Below, in pieces: positions 33,006 through 42,096 of a stretch of 64,000 nucleotides of DNA. Under the pieces are notes generated by a model that did no database searches, was not told the origin of the DNA, and saw only the letters and a program-made list of their open reading frames with translations. Source of the stretch: an uncultured Flavobacteriales bacterium (GTDB lineage Bacteria > Bacteroidota > Bacteroidia > Flavobacteriales_D > Sanyastnellaceae); NCBI GenBank assembly GCA_938074325.1, contig CALJFZ010000015.1, forward strand, positions 1-64,000. The letters run 5' to 3'. Numbering within the stretch: the stretch's first letter is position 1; each line of letters begins with the position of its first letter. The position numbers were made by a program, and so were the translations under genes.

Positions 33006-34340
33006 TCAGACGTCTTCTTCTTCCATGAATTTCGTGGTGAAATCTCCGCTGCGGAAGCGCTCGTGGCGCATGAGTCGCTGGTGGAAAGGGATGGTGGTCT
33101 TGATGCCCTCAATGACGTATTCGTCCAAAGCCCGCTGCATTTTCAGAATGGCCTCTTCGCGCGTTTGCGCTACCACGATCAACTTGGAGATCATGGAATC
33201 GTAGAATGGCGGGATTTGGTATCCTGAGTAGACGTGGGTATCCAGTCTTACGCCGTGTCCTCCGGGAGCATGGTAATCTGTAATGCGACCGGGGCAAGGG
33301 GCGAAGTTGCGCGCTGGATCCTCCGCATTGATGCGGCATTGGATGGCGTGCATTTGCGGGTAGTAGTTTTTGCCGCTGATGTTTTCTCCTGCGGCCAACT
33401 TGATTTGCTCCTTGATGAGATCGTAGTCCACGACTTCCTCCGTGATGGTATGCTCCACCTGGATGCGCGTGTTCATCTCCATGAAGTAGAAGTCACGGTT
33501 GGCATCCACAAGGAATTCCACGGTTCCTACGCCTTCGTAGTTCACTGCTTCTGCCGCTTTGATAGCCGCCTCACCCATTTTCTCACGCAACTCGTCGGTC
33601 ATGTAAGGCGACGGGGTTTCCTCCACTAGTTTCTGGTGGCGCCGCTGGATGGAACAGTCGCGTTCAGAAAGGTGGCAAGCTTTTCCTCGTTGGTCTGCAG
33701 CCATCTGAATTTCGATGTGGCGGGGTTCAACGACGAACTTTTCCATGTACATGCCGTCGTTTCCGAATGCCGCACCGGCCTCACGGCGGGTGGAATCCCA
33801 ACCATCGGCTAGTCCTTCGTCGTCGTGGCAAACCTGCATGCCCTTTCCGCCGCCGCCTGCGGTGGCTTTGAGCATCACGGGGTAGCCGATTTCGTTCGCG
33901 ATTTTGGTCGCTTCCTCAAGGCTTTCCAAGATGCCCTCGTTCCCGGGAATGGTGGGTACGCCGGCTGACTTCATGGTGGCTTTGGCAGAAGCCTTGTCTC
34001 CCATGGCCTCAATCATCTCGGGGCTTGCCCCGATGAACTTGATGTGGTTTTCCTTGCAAATGCGCGAGAACTCGGCATTTTCTGACAAGAAGCCGTAACC
34101 CGGGTGGATGGCATCTGCATTGGTGATTTCTGCAGCGGCGATGATCTTGGGAATGGCCAGGTAGGAGTCAGCACTCTTAGGTGGGCCAATGCAAACGGCT
34201 TCATCCGCAAAGCGCACATGCAGGCTATCTGCGTCAGCAGTCGAGTAGACCGCTACGGTTTTGATGCCCATTTCTTTGCATGTGCGAATCACACGCAGGG
34301 CAATTTCCCCGCGGTTGGCAATCAGGATTTTCTTAAACAT
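33006..34340 (-). CDS. accC: Acetyl-CoA carboxylase biotin carboxylase subunit
   Basis: ATP-dependent carboxylation of biotin on AccB, first step of fatty-acid synthesis. 444 residues with N-terminal [19 protein letters not shown], the ATP-grasp glycine loop [21 protein letters not shown] and [11 protein letters not shown]. It lies 12 nt downstream of accB and shares its transcript. Confidence 0.97.
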   Translation of the reverse strand: MFKKILIANRGEIALRVIRTCKEMGIKTVAVYSTADADSLHVRFADEAVCIGPPKSADSYLAIPKIIAAAEITNADAIHPGYGFLSENAEFSRICKENHIKFIGASPEMIEAMGDKASAKATMKSAGVPTIPGNEGILESLEEATKIANEIGYPVMLKATAGGGGKGMQVCHDDEGLADGWDSTRREAGAAFGNDGMYMEKFVVEPRHIEIQMAADQRGKACHLSERDCSIQRRHQKLVEETPSPYMTDELREKMGEAAIKAAEAVNYEGVGTVEFLVDANRDFYFMEMNTRIQVEHTITEEVVDYDLIKEQIKLAAGENISGKNYYPQMHAIQCRINAEDPARNFAPCPGRITDYHAPGGHGVRLDTHVYSGYQIPPFYDSMISKLIVVAQTREEAILKMQRALDEYVIEGIKTTIPFHQRLMRHERFRSGDFTTKFMEEEDV

Positions 34341-34352
34341 GACGAGGGATGT

Positions 34353-34850
34353 TTAGGAAGGATCCACCAAGAAGAGTGGCTGATCGTATTCAACAGGGCT
34401 GTTGTCGTCGACGAGGATCTTGACAATTTTGCCGCTGACTTCCGATTCGATTTCGTTGAAGAGTTTCATCGCTTCAATGACGCACAAAACGTCGCCGTTG
34501 CCCACGGTTGAACCGACTTCCACAAATGTGGGCTTGTCGGGTGCAGAACGGCGGTAGAACGTGCCGATCATCGGGGATTTAACGGTGATGTAGTTGTCTT
34601 CATCGGAGGCAGCCTTCGGTGCCTCGGCAGCAGGAGCAGCAGGGGCTGCTTGTACCACTGGGGAAACAGGAGCCGCAGGCATGGCCGCAACGGGTACGGG
34701 TACCTGGATGGTTGCTTCCGTCCCTGCGCCCTTCTTTTTCGGCATTTCGGACTTGATGGTAATCTTGAAGTCCTTTTTCTCAATCTCAACTTCTGTTACA
34801 CCGGCTTTTGCGATGAACTTGATCAGGTCTTGAATTTCAGAAATGTCCAT
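34353..34850 (-). CDS. accB: Acetyl-CoA carboxylase biotin carboxyl carrier protein
   Basis: 165-residue carrier. The N-terminal part is predicted to interact with AccC; an Ala/Pro-rich linker spans about residues 50-85; the C-terminal biotinyl domain carries the modified lysine K129 in [17 protein letters not shown] promoter element ends 20 nt upstream, so accB-accC appears separate from fabH. Confidence 0.96.
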   Translation of the reverse strand: MDISEIQDLIKFIAKAGVTEVEIEKKDFKITIKSEMPKKKGAGTEATIQVPVPVAAMPAAPVSPVVQAAPAAPAAEAPKAASDEDNYITVKSPMIGTFYRRSAPDKPTFVEVGSTVGNGDVLCVIEAMKLFNEIESEVSGKIVKILVDDNSPVEYDQPLFLVDPS

Positions 34851-34870
34851 GGTTGTGACGATTTAAGCGC

Positions 34871-34878
34871 CAAAGGTA
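34871..34878 (-). promoter_or_regulatory. Putative -7 promoter element of accB-accC
   Basis: Minus-strand TACCTTTG (exact match) ends 20 nt before the accB ATG, predicting a leader of about 15 nt. Confidence 0.6.
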
Positions 34879-34922
34879 GGCAGTTTTAATTGGTCTCTTT
34901 TGAAGTAAGGGTCTAGATGGGA

Positions 34923-35906
34923 TCAGCTGTTGTATGCCCATTGAAGGTATACAGCACCCCAGGTGAATCCGCCGCCAAAGGCTGCCAGGATGATGTTGTC
35001 ACCGGCCTTGAGTTGCTTCTCCCAATCGCGAAGGCAAAGCGGAATGGTCGCTGCTGTGGTGTTGCCGTATTTCTGGATGTTGATCATCACCTTTTCAGCA
35101 GGCAAGCCCATGCGGCGTTGCGTGGCATCAATGATGCGCAAGTTGGCTTGGTGGGGTACGAGCCAGGCAACGTCCTCCGGAGCGAGGTTGTTCTGCTGCA
35201 TGATGTCGTAACTCACATCGGCCATTCCCTTGACCGCTGCTTTGAAGACTGGCTGTCCATCTTGCGTGATGTAGTGTTCTTTCGCGTCCACTGTTTCATG
35301 GGTCGGAGGGAACAAGGAGCCGCCCGCCTTTTGGCGCAAGAAGTTGGCCCCCGTGCCGTCCACGTGCAACTTGTGGTCGATGACGCCGTATTCCTCCGAT
35401 GGTTCGAGGAGCACCGCCGCTGCCCCGTCTCCGAACAGGATGCAGGTGGTGCGATCGGTGTAGTCAATGATGGAGCTCATTTTGTCCGCACCGACGATGA
35501 CCACTTTCTTGTATTGACCGCTCTCGACAAATTTGGCACCGGTGGTCAGAGCGAAGATGAAGCCAGAGCATGCAGCGCTCAGATCGTATCCCCACGAGTT
35601 TACCGCACCTACCTTGTCAGCGATGAGGTTGGCAGTGGCGGGGAAGTGCATGTCCGCAGTGACCGTGGCACAGATGATGAGGTCCACTTCAGTGGCGTCG
35701 ATTCCGCGCTTTTCCAACAATTCCTTCACGGCTTCGGCGCCCATGTCGGACGTGGCTTTCGTGGGGTCTTTGAGGATGCGTCGTTCTTGGATTCCGGTTC
35801 GTGATCGAATCCATTCGTCGTTGGTGTCGACCATCTTTTCCAAATCGGCGTTGGTCAAGACGTCATCGGGCAAGTATCCTGCTACGGCAGTAATGGCAGC
35901 GCGCAT
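34923..35906 (-). CDS. fabH: Beta-ketoacyl-ACP synthase III
   Basis: Condenses an acyl-CoA primer with malonyl-ACP to start fatty-acid synthesis. 327 residues; catalytic triad visible as C113 (SAACSGF), the His of VPHQANLRI and the Asn of YGNTTAAT. A TATCTTTG element lies 29 nt upstream and a terminator separates it from rpmF, so it may be transcribed on its own. Confidence 0.97.
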   Translation of the reverse strand: MRAAITAVAGYLPDDVLTNADLEKMVDTNDEWIRSRTGIQERRILKDPTKATSDMGAEAVKELLEKRGIDATEVDLIICATVTADMHFPATANLIADKVGAVNSWGYDLSAACSGFIFALTTGAKFVESGQYKKVVIVGADKMSSIIDYTDRTTCILFGDGAAAVLLEPSEEYGVIDHKLHVDGTGANFLRQKAGGSLFPPTHETVDAKEHYITQDGQPVFKAAVKGMADVSYDIMQQNNLAPEDVAWLVPHQANLRIIDATQRRMGLPAEKVMINIQKYGNTTAATIPLCLRDWEKQLKAGDNIILAAFGGGFTWGAVYLQWAYNS

Positions 35907-35935
35907 GTGCTATTGATTTCGGTTGGAATAGCCGC

Positions 35936-35943
35936 CAAAGATA
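35936..35943 (-). promoter_or_regulatory. Putative -7 promoter element of fabH
   Basis: Minus-strand TATCTTTG (exact match) ends 29 nt before the fabH ATG and lies downstream of the rpmF terminator. Confidence 0.6.
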
Positions 35944-36011
35944 GCGGGTGGAATCATGCGATTCAGCCCTTTTTTCCACGGTATCCCGGACGGATTGTGG
36001 AAGACTACGCA

Positions 36012-36040
36012 TAAAAAAAGGAGGCGCGAGCCTCCTTTTC
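36012..36040 (-). terminator. Rho-independent terminator after rpmF
   Basis: AAAAGGAGGC and GCCTCCTTTT form a perfect 10-bp stem with a 4-nt loop; on the minus strand seven Ts follow. It ends the yceD-rpmF transcript before fabH. Confidence 0.85.
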
Positions 36041-36086
36041 CGTGTTTCGACCGCGTGCGATCGATACAGACATCAAATCGGTTTGG

Positions 36087-36275
36087 TTAGGCTTCCGCCT
36101 TCTCCATGACCACCTTGCCTTTGTAGTACAGCTTTCCTTCGTGCCAGTGGGCGCGGTGGAAGAGGTGTGGTTGGCCAGTGGTTGGGCATGCAGCTACCTG
36201 TGGTGCTGTCAGTGCGTCATGAGCGCGACGCTTGCGCGTGCGGGCCTTACTTTGGCGTCTTTTAGGATGTGCCAT
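36087..36275 (-). CDS. rpmF: 50S ribosomal protein L32
   Basis: 62-residue basic ribosomal protein with the L32 N-terminus [18 protein letters not shown]. Of the two cysteine pairs in zinc-binding L32, only a single Cys remains ([13 protein letters not shown]), so this is a zinc-independent type. It follows the DUF177 gene by seven bases, the usual YceD-L32 pairing. Confidence 0.96.
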   Translation of the reverse strand: MAHPKRRQSKARTRKRRAHDALTAPQVAACPTTGQPHLFHRAHWHEGKLYYKGKVVMEKAEA

Positions 36276-36282
36276 GATGGTA

Positions 36283-36828
36283 TTATTTCAAGTCTTTCAA
36301 TGCATTCCAACGCGGGTCAATTCCGTCGTTCTCATCTGTCCCCTCATCGTCCGATGACCCATCCGGATCGGTCGATTTTGTTCCATCACCGTTCAGGTAA
36401 GCAGTCATGGCAGGATCGCATTGGTCAATGGAGCCGTGCAAGCGCCGCGAAGGCAAATGCAAGAGCATCCATTCGAAGATGGGCTGGCTGAGGTCCAATT
36501 CATGGCACTCGGGCCCGAGCGTCCAAATCTCTTCCTCGGTGTTGGTGGCTTCGCCAAGTTGTACAACTAGGCGCTCATCAAACGTGAGGGGGATTTGAAC
36601 ATCTCCTAAGCACCGGTCGCAAGGCAGCATCGCATCGCCTGTGAAGCGAACAATGCAGTCCATTTTCGAGCCGAGCTTGTCAATGGTCACTTCTGCTGTG
36701 CCACTGATTTGATCAGTTTCAGAAGAAGGGAAAGATTCAAAGAACAACGAATCCACCTCCATTTGAAAGTCGTGTTGACCGGGCTTTAGTCCCACGAACG
36801 GGATACGAAAGAGTGCCAAGTGATCCAC
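36283..36828 (-). CDS. yceD: YceD/DUF177 family protein
   Basis: DUF177 proteins accompany rpmF in most bacteria and are linked to 23S rRNA handling. The DUF177 pattern includes [15 protein letters not shown] and the paired cysteines in [10 protein letters not shown]; an acidic tail ([16 protein letters not shown]) precedes the end. The start is uncertain: ATGs at 36879 and 36861 exist, but a perfect TACCTTTG promoter element (36851-36858) immediately follows the latter, so a GTG at 36828 with an AGGAGG just upstream is preferred (181 residues). Confidence 0.85.
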   Translation of the reverse strand: MDHLALFRIPFVGLKPGQHDFQMEVDSLFFESFPSSETDQISGTAEVTIDKLGSKMDCIVRFTGDAMLPCDRCLGDVQIPLTFDERLVVQLGEATNTEEEIWTLGPECHELDLSQPIFEWMLLHLPSRRLHGSIDQCDPAMTAYLNGDGTKSTDPDGSSDDEGTDENDGIDPRWNALKDLK

Positions 36829-36850
36829 AACCTCCTCATTTTGGGGAGTG

Positions 36851-36858
36851 CAAAGGTA
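36851..36858 (-). promoter_or_regulatory. Putative -7 promoter element of yceD-rpmF
   Basis: Minus-strand TACCTTTG (exact match) lies directly after the ATG at 36861, which would therefore not be transcribed from it. It argues for a start further downstream. Confidence 0.6.
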
Positions 36859-36935
36859 CATAGAACGAACCGTATGCACAAATTTGATTTCTGTGCCCGC
36901 TGGAAAGGCTCGTGGGGCTTTTCCTCCGAAGCGAT

Positions 36936-38003
36936 TCAGTAACGCTCTTTGCGCTTGGGCGGGGCAATCTCCAGTGGATTTGCCGTCAGCTCGCGGTGTT
37001 CGATTCGGTTGAAACGTATGTCACGCGCCATGAAAATGGCGGCGCGGAGTGAATCTGGATGTGCATCTCCTTGGCCGGCGATGTCAAAGCCCGTTCCGTG
37101 GTCAGGACTGGTGCGAACGATGGGCAAGCCAGCCGTGAAGTTGACGCCATTCCCAAAGCTCAACGCCTTGAACGGACCGAGGCCTTGGTCGTGGTACATG
37201 GCCAAAACCCCGTCGAATTGTTTGTGTGTGCCTGCGCCGAAAAATCCGTCTGCGGGGTAAGGACCCATGACAAATTTGCCTTCGGCGCTCAAGTCTTTGA
37301 TGGCCGGCGCGATGATGCGCTTTTCCTCGTCGCCCATCAGGCCGTTGTCGCTTGCATGCGGGTTGAGGCCGAGGACCGCAATGCGTGGCTGGGCAATGCC
37401 ATAGTCCCGGACCAATGCGTCGTGCATCAGCCGCGCCTTTTTCTTGATGAGGTCTGGACTCAAAAGATTGGATACGTCTTTGAGGGCTACATGACCAGTG
37501 CACATGCCTACACGGAGGTCACCGGAGACGAGCAACATCAGGACATCGTCCACATTCGCAAAGTCAGCGAGGTACTCGGTGTGCCCGGGGTGCTTAAAGG
37601 CACCTTGGCGCATGGCTTCCTTGTGGATGGGCAGGGTGACGAGCACATCCACTTTCGTGCTGGCCAAATCATTGACCACGGTTTCCAATGACTTCATAGC
37701 GAAGTCCCCGGCTTTGCCATCCACTTGTCCCCATTGGATGTCCCAGGGTTCTTCTTGAATGGCAACGATGTTGATCTGGTCTTGTTTGGCCTTGTCGGCG
37801 CTTTCGACAACCGCCCACGCCACTGCGGGTTCCCCCAACTTTTCAGCCATGGCTTCGAGCAGGTTCGGTGTGCCGTAAAATACAGGCGTCGCTTCACGGA
37901 ACATACGGTTGTCCTGGAAGACTTTGATCAGGATTTCTGCGCCAATTCCGTTGGGGTCGCCGCAACTAAATCCGATGGTTGTTGGTTTTTTTTTGGAAGC
38001 CAT
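36936..38003 (-). CDS. pdxA: 4-hydroxythreonine-4-phosphate dehydrogenase
   Basis: NAD-dependent enzyme of the DXP-dependent pyridoxal phosphate pathway. 355 residues from the ATG giving MASKKKP. Markers are FSCGDPNGIGAEI, the metal His in GHTEYLAD, NPHASDNGLMGDEE, and YHDQGLGPFK. The longer open frame has a basic leader and overlaps the divergent type IX cargo gene; it is rejected because a TAACTTTG element ends 9 nt before the chosen ATG. Confidence 0.95.
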   Translation of the reverse strand: MASKKKPTTIGFSCGDPNGIGAEILIKVFQDNRMFREATPVFYGTPNLLEAMAEKLGEPAVAWAVVESADKAKQDQINIVAIQEEPWDIQWGQVDGKAGDFAMKSLETVVNDLASTKVDVLVTLPIHKEAMRQGAFKHPGHTEYLADFANVDDVLMLLVSGDLRVGMCTGHVALKDVSNLLSPDLIKKKARLMHDALVRDYGIAQPRIAVLGLNPHASDNGLMGDEEKRIIAPAIKDLSAEGKFVMGPYPADGFFGAGTHKQFDGVLAMYHDQGLGPFKALSFGNGVNFTAGLPIVRTSPDHGTGFDIAGQGDAHPDSLRAAIFMARDIRFNRIEHRELTANPLEIAPPKRKERY

Positions 38004-38012
38004 TTGTACCCC

Positions 38013-38020
38013 CAAAGTTA
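38013..38020 (-). promoter_or_regulatory. Putative -7 promoter element of pdxA
   Basis: Minus-strand TAACTTTG (exact match) ends 9 nt before the pdxA ATG, predicting a leader of only about 5 nt. Confidence 0.6.
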
Positions 38021-38039
38021 ACGGTTGGCCTCCTTGTCC

Positions 38040-38047
38040 TAACTTGC
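38040..38047 (+). promoter_or_regulatory. Weak -7-like element before the type IX cargo gene
   Basis: TAACTTGC keeps TA and TT of the consensus and ends 6 nt before the ATG at 38054. It is a degenerate match and only suggestive. Confidence 0.3.
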
Positions 38048-38053
38048 ATCGAG

Positions 38054-40729
38054 ATGGTTTTTCAACGCTTTTTTGAGCCCTTTTTTTTGCTGCTTTTCGG
38101 CATGCTTTTTTGGGCGTCATCTGCAAGCGCTACCCACAACCGTGCGGGTGAGATTACATATACCCATGTGGAGGGATTGACCTATGAAATCCTCATCACG
38201 ACGTACACGAAAACCAGCGCTCCTGCCGATCGTCCATGGCTCTATCTGTACTGGGGAGACGAGGTCGACGAGCCCATCGATAGCCTCGAACGAGAAACCG
38301 TGCAGCTTCTGCCGGATGACATTCAGATCAACCGGTACCGAGGGAACCACACGTACGGGGGACCCGGTATTTTCGAGATCCGCGTGGAAGACCCCAACCG
38401 CAACCAAGGGGTATTGAACATTCCGGGCTCAGTGGACGTGCCGTTTTCCATCAGCAGCTTGCTCATCATTGACCCCCTCGCGGGGCACAACAATTCGGTG
38501 CAATTGCTGAATCCTGCCCAGCAGAACGCCTGCCTCCTACAGCCCTGGATCCACAACCCGGGCGCACACGACCCCGACGGGGACCTCTTGACATACGATT
38601 TGGTTCCGTGCCGCGGGTTTGATTCCGAGGTCATACCCGATTATGTGCCACCGGACCAGGTGAGTCCCGGTGACGACAGTTTTACCATCGACGTGGATTA
38701 CGGGGACCTCGTTTGGGAGGTGCCGCAAATTGCAGGCATCTACAACGTCGCCTTGCGCATTCAAGAGTGGCGAGACGTGGACGGGACGTTGATCAAGGTG
38801 GGTGAAGTGGTCCGGGACATGCAGATTACAGTGGAGTCTTGCACAAATCAGCCGCCCGTGTTGGCGGACATTCCTGACACCTGTGTTGTGGCAGGTGATT
38901 TCCTGTCGCTGGTTGTAAACGCCAGCGATCCCGACGGCGATAGCGTCGACTTGGATGCGATTGGTGGTCCCCTTTCTGAGGTGGAAAACGAGGCGAATTT
39001 TACAGACTTGGGAGCGGGGATTGGCCAATTCGTATGGTCGCCCGAGTGCACGGAGGTGCGGGAGGCGCCGTACCAGGTGGTCGTCCGAGCGGAGGACAAC
39101 AGCGGTCAAGTGCAATTGATGGACCTGGAGACCTTCCAAATTCGGGTAGTGGCACCGGGGGTGACCATGACCGCCGCCGAACCCGTGGGGAATGCCATCC
39201 TATTGGATTGGAGCCCGCACCCGTGCACGGTGGACTTGCCCGATTGGAAAGCATCCGCAGGACTATATCACATCTACCGCCGCGTGGACTCGCTAGACTG
39301 GATGCCTGAGTCCTGCGAGACAGGCATGCCCGAGGAATACGATTTCACCTTAATCGCCACGGTGGGCGGCTTGGATAACACCGCTTTCATCGATGAAGAC
39401 CTGCTTTCGTTTGGCGCGACGTATTGCTACCGAGTTGTGACGGAATGGCCGGGGAGCGGAGAGTCACTTTCCAGCAACGAGGTATGCGCTACCATTCGAA
39501 AGGATGTGCCTGTGATGACTCGAGTTTCTGTCGAGACAACCGGGCTGGAGAACGGTGAAGTGGCGCTGCGGTGGTCGCCTCCCACGGATGCGGATACGGT
39601 TGTTTTCCCTGGCCCCTATTTCTATCAAGTCTGGGGAGCGCAAGTTGGAAGCGGCGAATTGGAATTGCTCCACACGACAGATTCCGGTCCGTACCTGAAT
39701 TCACCGGACACGGTCTGGCAACACGGGGGAGTGGATACCGAGACTTCGAGCTGGATTTACCGGGTTGAATGCGTGAGTTCGACAGGGGAGATGGGCATGT
39801 CGGCCCCGGCAGAGAGCCCTTGGTTGGCCTTGGATCCAGACGACAACCAATTGACGCTGACGGTCTCTGGTTCCTTCCCCTGGTGGGTAGATGCCTACGA
39901 TATTTACCGCGAAAGCGCTTCGGGCTTCGAATGGATAGCCACTTCCACCGAAGCCACCTACATCGATACGGGTTTGGTTAACAACCAGACTTATTGCTAC
40001 CGCGTGCAGACCATTGGGCATTACGATGGAGATGCCATACCCGGGCCATTGTTGAATTGGAGCCAGACGGCATGCGCGAAACCGTTTGATTATACGCCGC
40101 CGTGCCCGCCCAACTTTGCGATGGAATCCGATTGCGTGGAGGAGGAAAACGAGTTCACTTGGGTCAACATCCTCGGGTGTGCGGACGACGTCATGGCCTA
40201 CCAGTTGTACTGGGCTCCAACCTTGGGTGACACGCTGCGTCCGGTGGAGATTTTTTCTGATCCTGAACAGTTGGCATACACATGGAATGAGCAAGGGGAG
40301 CGTGGGACCATCGCAGGCTGTTTCGCAGTCACCGCTTTGGACAGCTTGCAACCCGGGCCGGATGGCGTTTTGCGGCGAAATGAAAGCGCATTGAGCGATA
40401 CCCTTTGTGCGGATAATTGTCCGTTTTACTTCTTGCCCAATGTGTTTACGCCCAATCTGGACAACCTGAACGATGCATTTGAAGCCTTTCCGTGGAAGTT
40501 CATCGACTCGGTGGACGTGCGGATTTACAACCGACTGGGGGAAGAGGTGTTCCAATCGTCAAATCCTGACATCGGGTGGACTGGAGAGCACCGAGACGGA
40601 GGAATGTGCGCTGACGGCGTTTACTTCTACACGGCAAGAGTTTGGACGATTCGACTGGTGGGCTTGGTGGAAGAAAAGTTCAGCGGTGAACTTCACCTTA
40701 TGGGAGGTGTTGCACCCGTAACCGAATAG
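38054..40729 (+). CDS. Secreted multidomain protein with type IX (type B) sorting domain
   Basis: 891-residue cell-surface or secreted protein. A signal peptide ends in SASA before THNRAGEI. The N-terminal domain (ATHNRAGEITYTHVEGLTYE type, about 27-270) is shared by many large gliding-motility-associated proteins. PKD/cadherin-like and FN3-like modules follow (repeated YCYRV..-T patterns at about 475, 665). The C-terminal ~90 residues, from FLPNVFTPNLDNLNDAF with VRIYNRLGEEVF, are the CHU_C / gliding-motility C-terminal domain that directs export by the type IX system. The last 22 residues are an unusual extension (WTIRLVGLVEEKFSGELHLM). ribE follows after one base. Confidence 0.88.
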   Translation: MVFQRFFEPFFLLLFGMLFWASSASATHNRAGEITYTHVEGLTYEILITTYTKTSAPADRPWLYLYWGDEVDEPIDSLERETVQLLPDDIQINRYRGNHTYGGPGIFEIRVEDPNRNQGVLNIPGSVDVPFSISSLLIIDPLAGHNNSVQLLNPAQQNACLLQPWIHNPGAHDPDGDLLTYDLVPCRGFDSEVIPDYVPPDQVSPGDDSFTIDVDYGDLVWEVPQIAGIYNVALRIQEWRDVDGTLIKVGEVVRDMQITVESCTNQPPVLADIPDTCVVAGDFLSLVVNASDPDGDSVDLDAIGGPLSEVENEANFTDLGAGIGQFVWSPECTEVREAPYQVVVRAEDNSGQVQLMDLETFQIRVVAPGVTMTAAEPVGNAILLDWSPHPCTVDLPDWKASAGLYHIYRRVDSLDWMPESCETGMPEEYDFTLIATVGGLDNTAFIDEDLLSFGATYCYRVVTEWPGSGESLSSNEVCATIRKDVPVMTRVSVETTGLENGEVALRWSPPTDADTVVFPGPYFYQVWGAQVGSGELELLHTTDSGPYLNSPDTVWQHGGVDTETSSWIYRVECVSSTGEMGMSAPAESPWLALDPDDNQLTLTVSGSFPWWVDAYDIYRESASGFEWIATSTEATYIDTGLVNNQTYCYRVQTIGHYDGDAIPGPLLNWSQTACAKPFDYTPPCPPNFAMESDCVEEENEFTWVNILGCADDVMAYQLYWAPTLGDTLRPVEIFSDPEQLAYTWNEQGERGTIAGCFAVTALDSLQPGPDGVLRRNESALSDTLCADNCPFYFLPNVFTPNLDNLNDAFEAFPWKFIDSVDVRIYNRLGEEVFQSSNPDIGWTGEHRDGGMCADGVYFYTARVWTIRLVGLVEEKFSGELHLMGGVAPVTE

Positions 40730-40730
40730 C

Positions 40731-41327
40731 ATGTTTACAGGAATCATTGAGCAAAACGGCCGCATTGAAAAGGTCGAACACGAAGGCAGCAATGTTCACT
40801 TCACCGTGGCGGCTTCTTTTGCGGACGAGTTGCAAGTCGATCAAAGTGTGGCGCACGACGGCGTGTGCTTGACGGTCGTGGAACAAACGCCACACACCTA
40901 CATGGTGACGGCCATTCAAGAAACGATGGAACGCACCAGTTTGGGGCAATGGAAGCAAGGCAGTGTGGTGAACTTGGAGCGCTGCACCCAATTGGGTGGG
41001 CGCCTCGACGGCCACTTGGTTCAAGGCCACGTAGACACGACGGCACAGTTGAAGGAGGTCCGCGACGAAGACGGAAGCTGGGTGCTGCATTTTTCCCACG
41101 GGGTGCACCCTGAATACGTCACGGTTCCGAAAGGTTCCATCACGGTCAACGGCATCAGTTTGACGGTTGTTGATTCCCATCCAGACGGCTTCAGCGTGGC
41201 CATCATTCCCTACACTTGGGAGCATACCAACTTGCATACCCTCCGCCCAGGTGACGCGGTCAATTTGGAATTTGATGTGATCGGAAAGTACGTGGCCCGC
41301 TTGCTCAGTCAGCAAGGTCGGATTTAG
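40731..41327 (+). CDS. ribE: Riboflavin synthase, alpha chain
   Basis: Dismutates two 6,7-dimethyl-8-ribityllumazines to riboflavin. 198 residues made of two lumazine-binding barrels, starting [10 protein letters not shown] and with GHLVQGHVD at the end of the first and NGISLTVV in the second. It starts one base after the stop of the type IX cargo gene, so they are probably co-transcribed. Its 3' end overlaps the convergent lptB by 23 bases. Confidence 0.96.
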   Translation: MFTGIIEQNGRIEKVEHEGSNVHFTVAASFADELQVDQSVAHDGVCLTVVEQTPHTYMVTAIQETMERTSLGQWKQGSVVNLERCTQLGGRLDGHLVQGHVDTTAQLKEVRDEDGSWVLHFSHGVHPEYVTVPKGSITVNGISLTVVDSHPDGFSVAIIPYTWEHTNLHTLRPGDAVNLEFDVIGKYVARLLSQQGRI

Positions 41328-42069
41328 GGCGCAACACAAAGTTTTGCCCAAGGTAGACCCGGCGCACTTGTTCGTCGGAAGCCAGTTCTTCTGCGGTGCC
41401 GTGCTTCAGAATGCGCCCTTCGAATAGCAAGTAAGCACGGTCGGTGATGTGCAGTGTTTCTTGGACGTTGTGGTCCGTGATGAGGATGCCAATGTTCCGG
41501 CGGCGCAGTTTTTCTACGATGCGCTGAATATCTTCCACGGCAATGGGGTCGACCCCTGCAAACGGCTCGTCGAGCAGGATGAACTGGGGGTCGGTTGCCA
41601 GCGCCCGTGCGATTTCCGTTCGGCGTCGCTCACCGCCACTTAGCACGTCGCCGTTCGACTTGCGCACCTTTTCCAGGCCGAACTCCCGAATGAGTTCTTC
41701 GAGCCGTTCCTTTTGCTCGGCTTTGGAAAGGGATTGCAATTCCAAGATGGCCATGATGTTGTCCTCCACCGTGAGTTTTCGGAATACCGATGCCTCTTGA
41801 GGAAGGTAGCCAATGCCCATTCGCCCCCGCTTGTACATGGGCAGGTCGGTGACTTCATGGCCATTGACGAACACCTGGCCTTCATCGGGTTGCACCAGGC
41901 CTACTACCGTGTAAAAACTGGTGGTTTTGCCGGCACCATTGGGCCCCAATAATCCGACGACCTCTCCCGGATTGACTTCGAGCGAGACACCGTCCACCAC
42001 TCGGCGCTTGCCGTATTGCTTGACGAGGCCTTCGGCTCGGAGCTTTGCGTTGGTGGCTGAGGTGTTCAT
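41305..42069 (-). CDS. lptB: LPS export ABC transporter ATP-binding protein
   Basis: ATPase powering LPS extraction by LptFG. 254 residues with Walker [10 protein letters not shown]-loop YLPQEASVF, signature LSGGERRR and Walker [16 protein letters not shown]; the latter two sequences are typical of LptB. LptF and LptG are not nearby, as is common. The start at 42069 follows a TACTTTTG element by 5 nt. Confidence 0.95.
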   Translation of the reverse strand: MNTSATNAKLRAEGLVKQYGKRRVVDGVSLEVNPGEVVGLLGPNGAGKTTSFYTVVGLVQPDEGQVFVNGHEVTDLPMYKRGRMGIGYLPQEASVFRKLTVEDNIMAILELQSLSKAEQKERLEELIREFGLEKVRKSNGDVLSGGERRRTEIARALATDPQFILLDEPFAGVDPIAVEDIQRIVEKLRRRNIGILITDHNVQETLHITDRAYLLFEGRILKHGTAEELASDEQVRRVYLGQNFVLRPKSDLAD

Positions 42070-42074
42070 GGTTT

Positions 42075-42082
42075 CAAAAGTA
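42075..42082 (-). promoter_or_regulatory. Putative -7 element abutting lptB
   Basis: Minus-strand TACTTTTG (exact match), then AAACC, then the ATG at 42069. It predicts a leaderless lptB mRNA separate from the upstream DUF5686 gene. Confidence 0.65.
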
Positions 42083-42096
42083 AGGGGCAAACCGCG

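Noticed and set aside
37979-38053. Upstream start for the type IX cargo gene
   Set aside because: It overlaps the pdxA start region; the ATG at 38054 begins a clean signal peptide.
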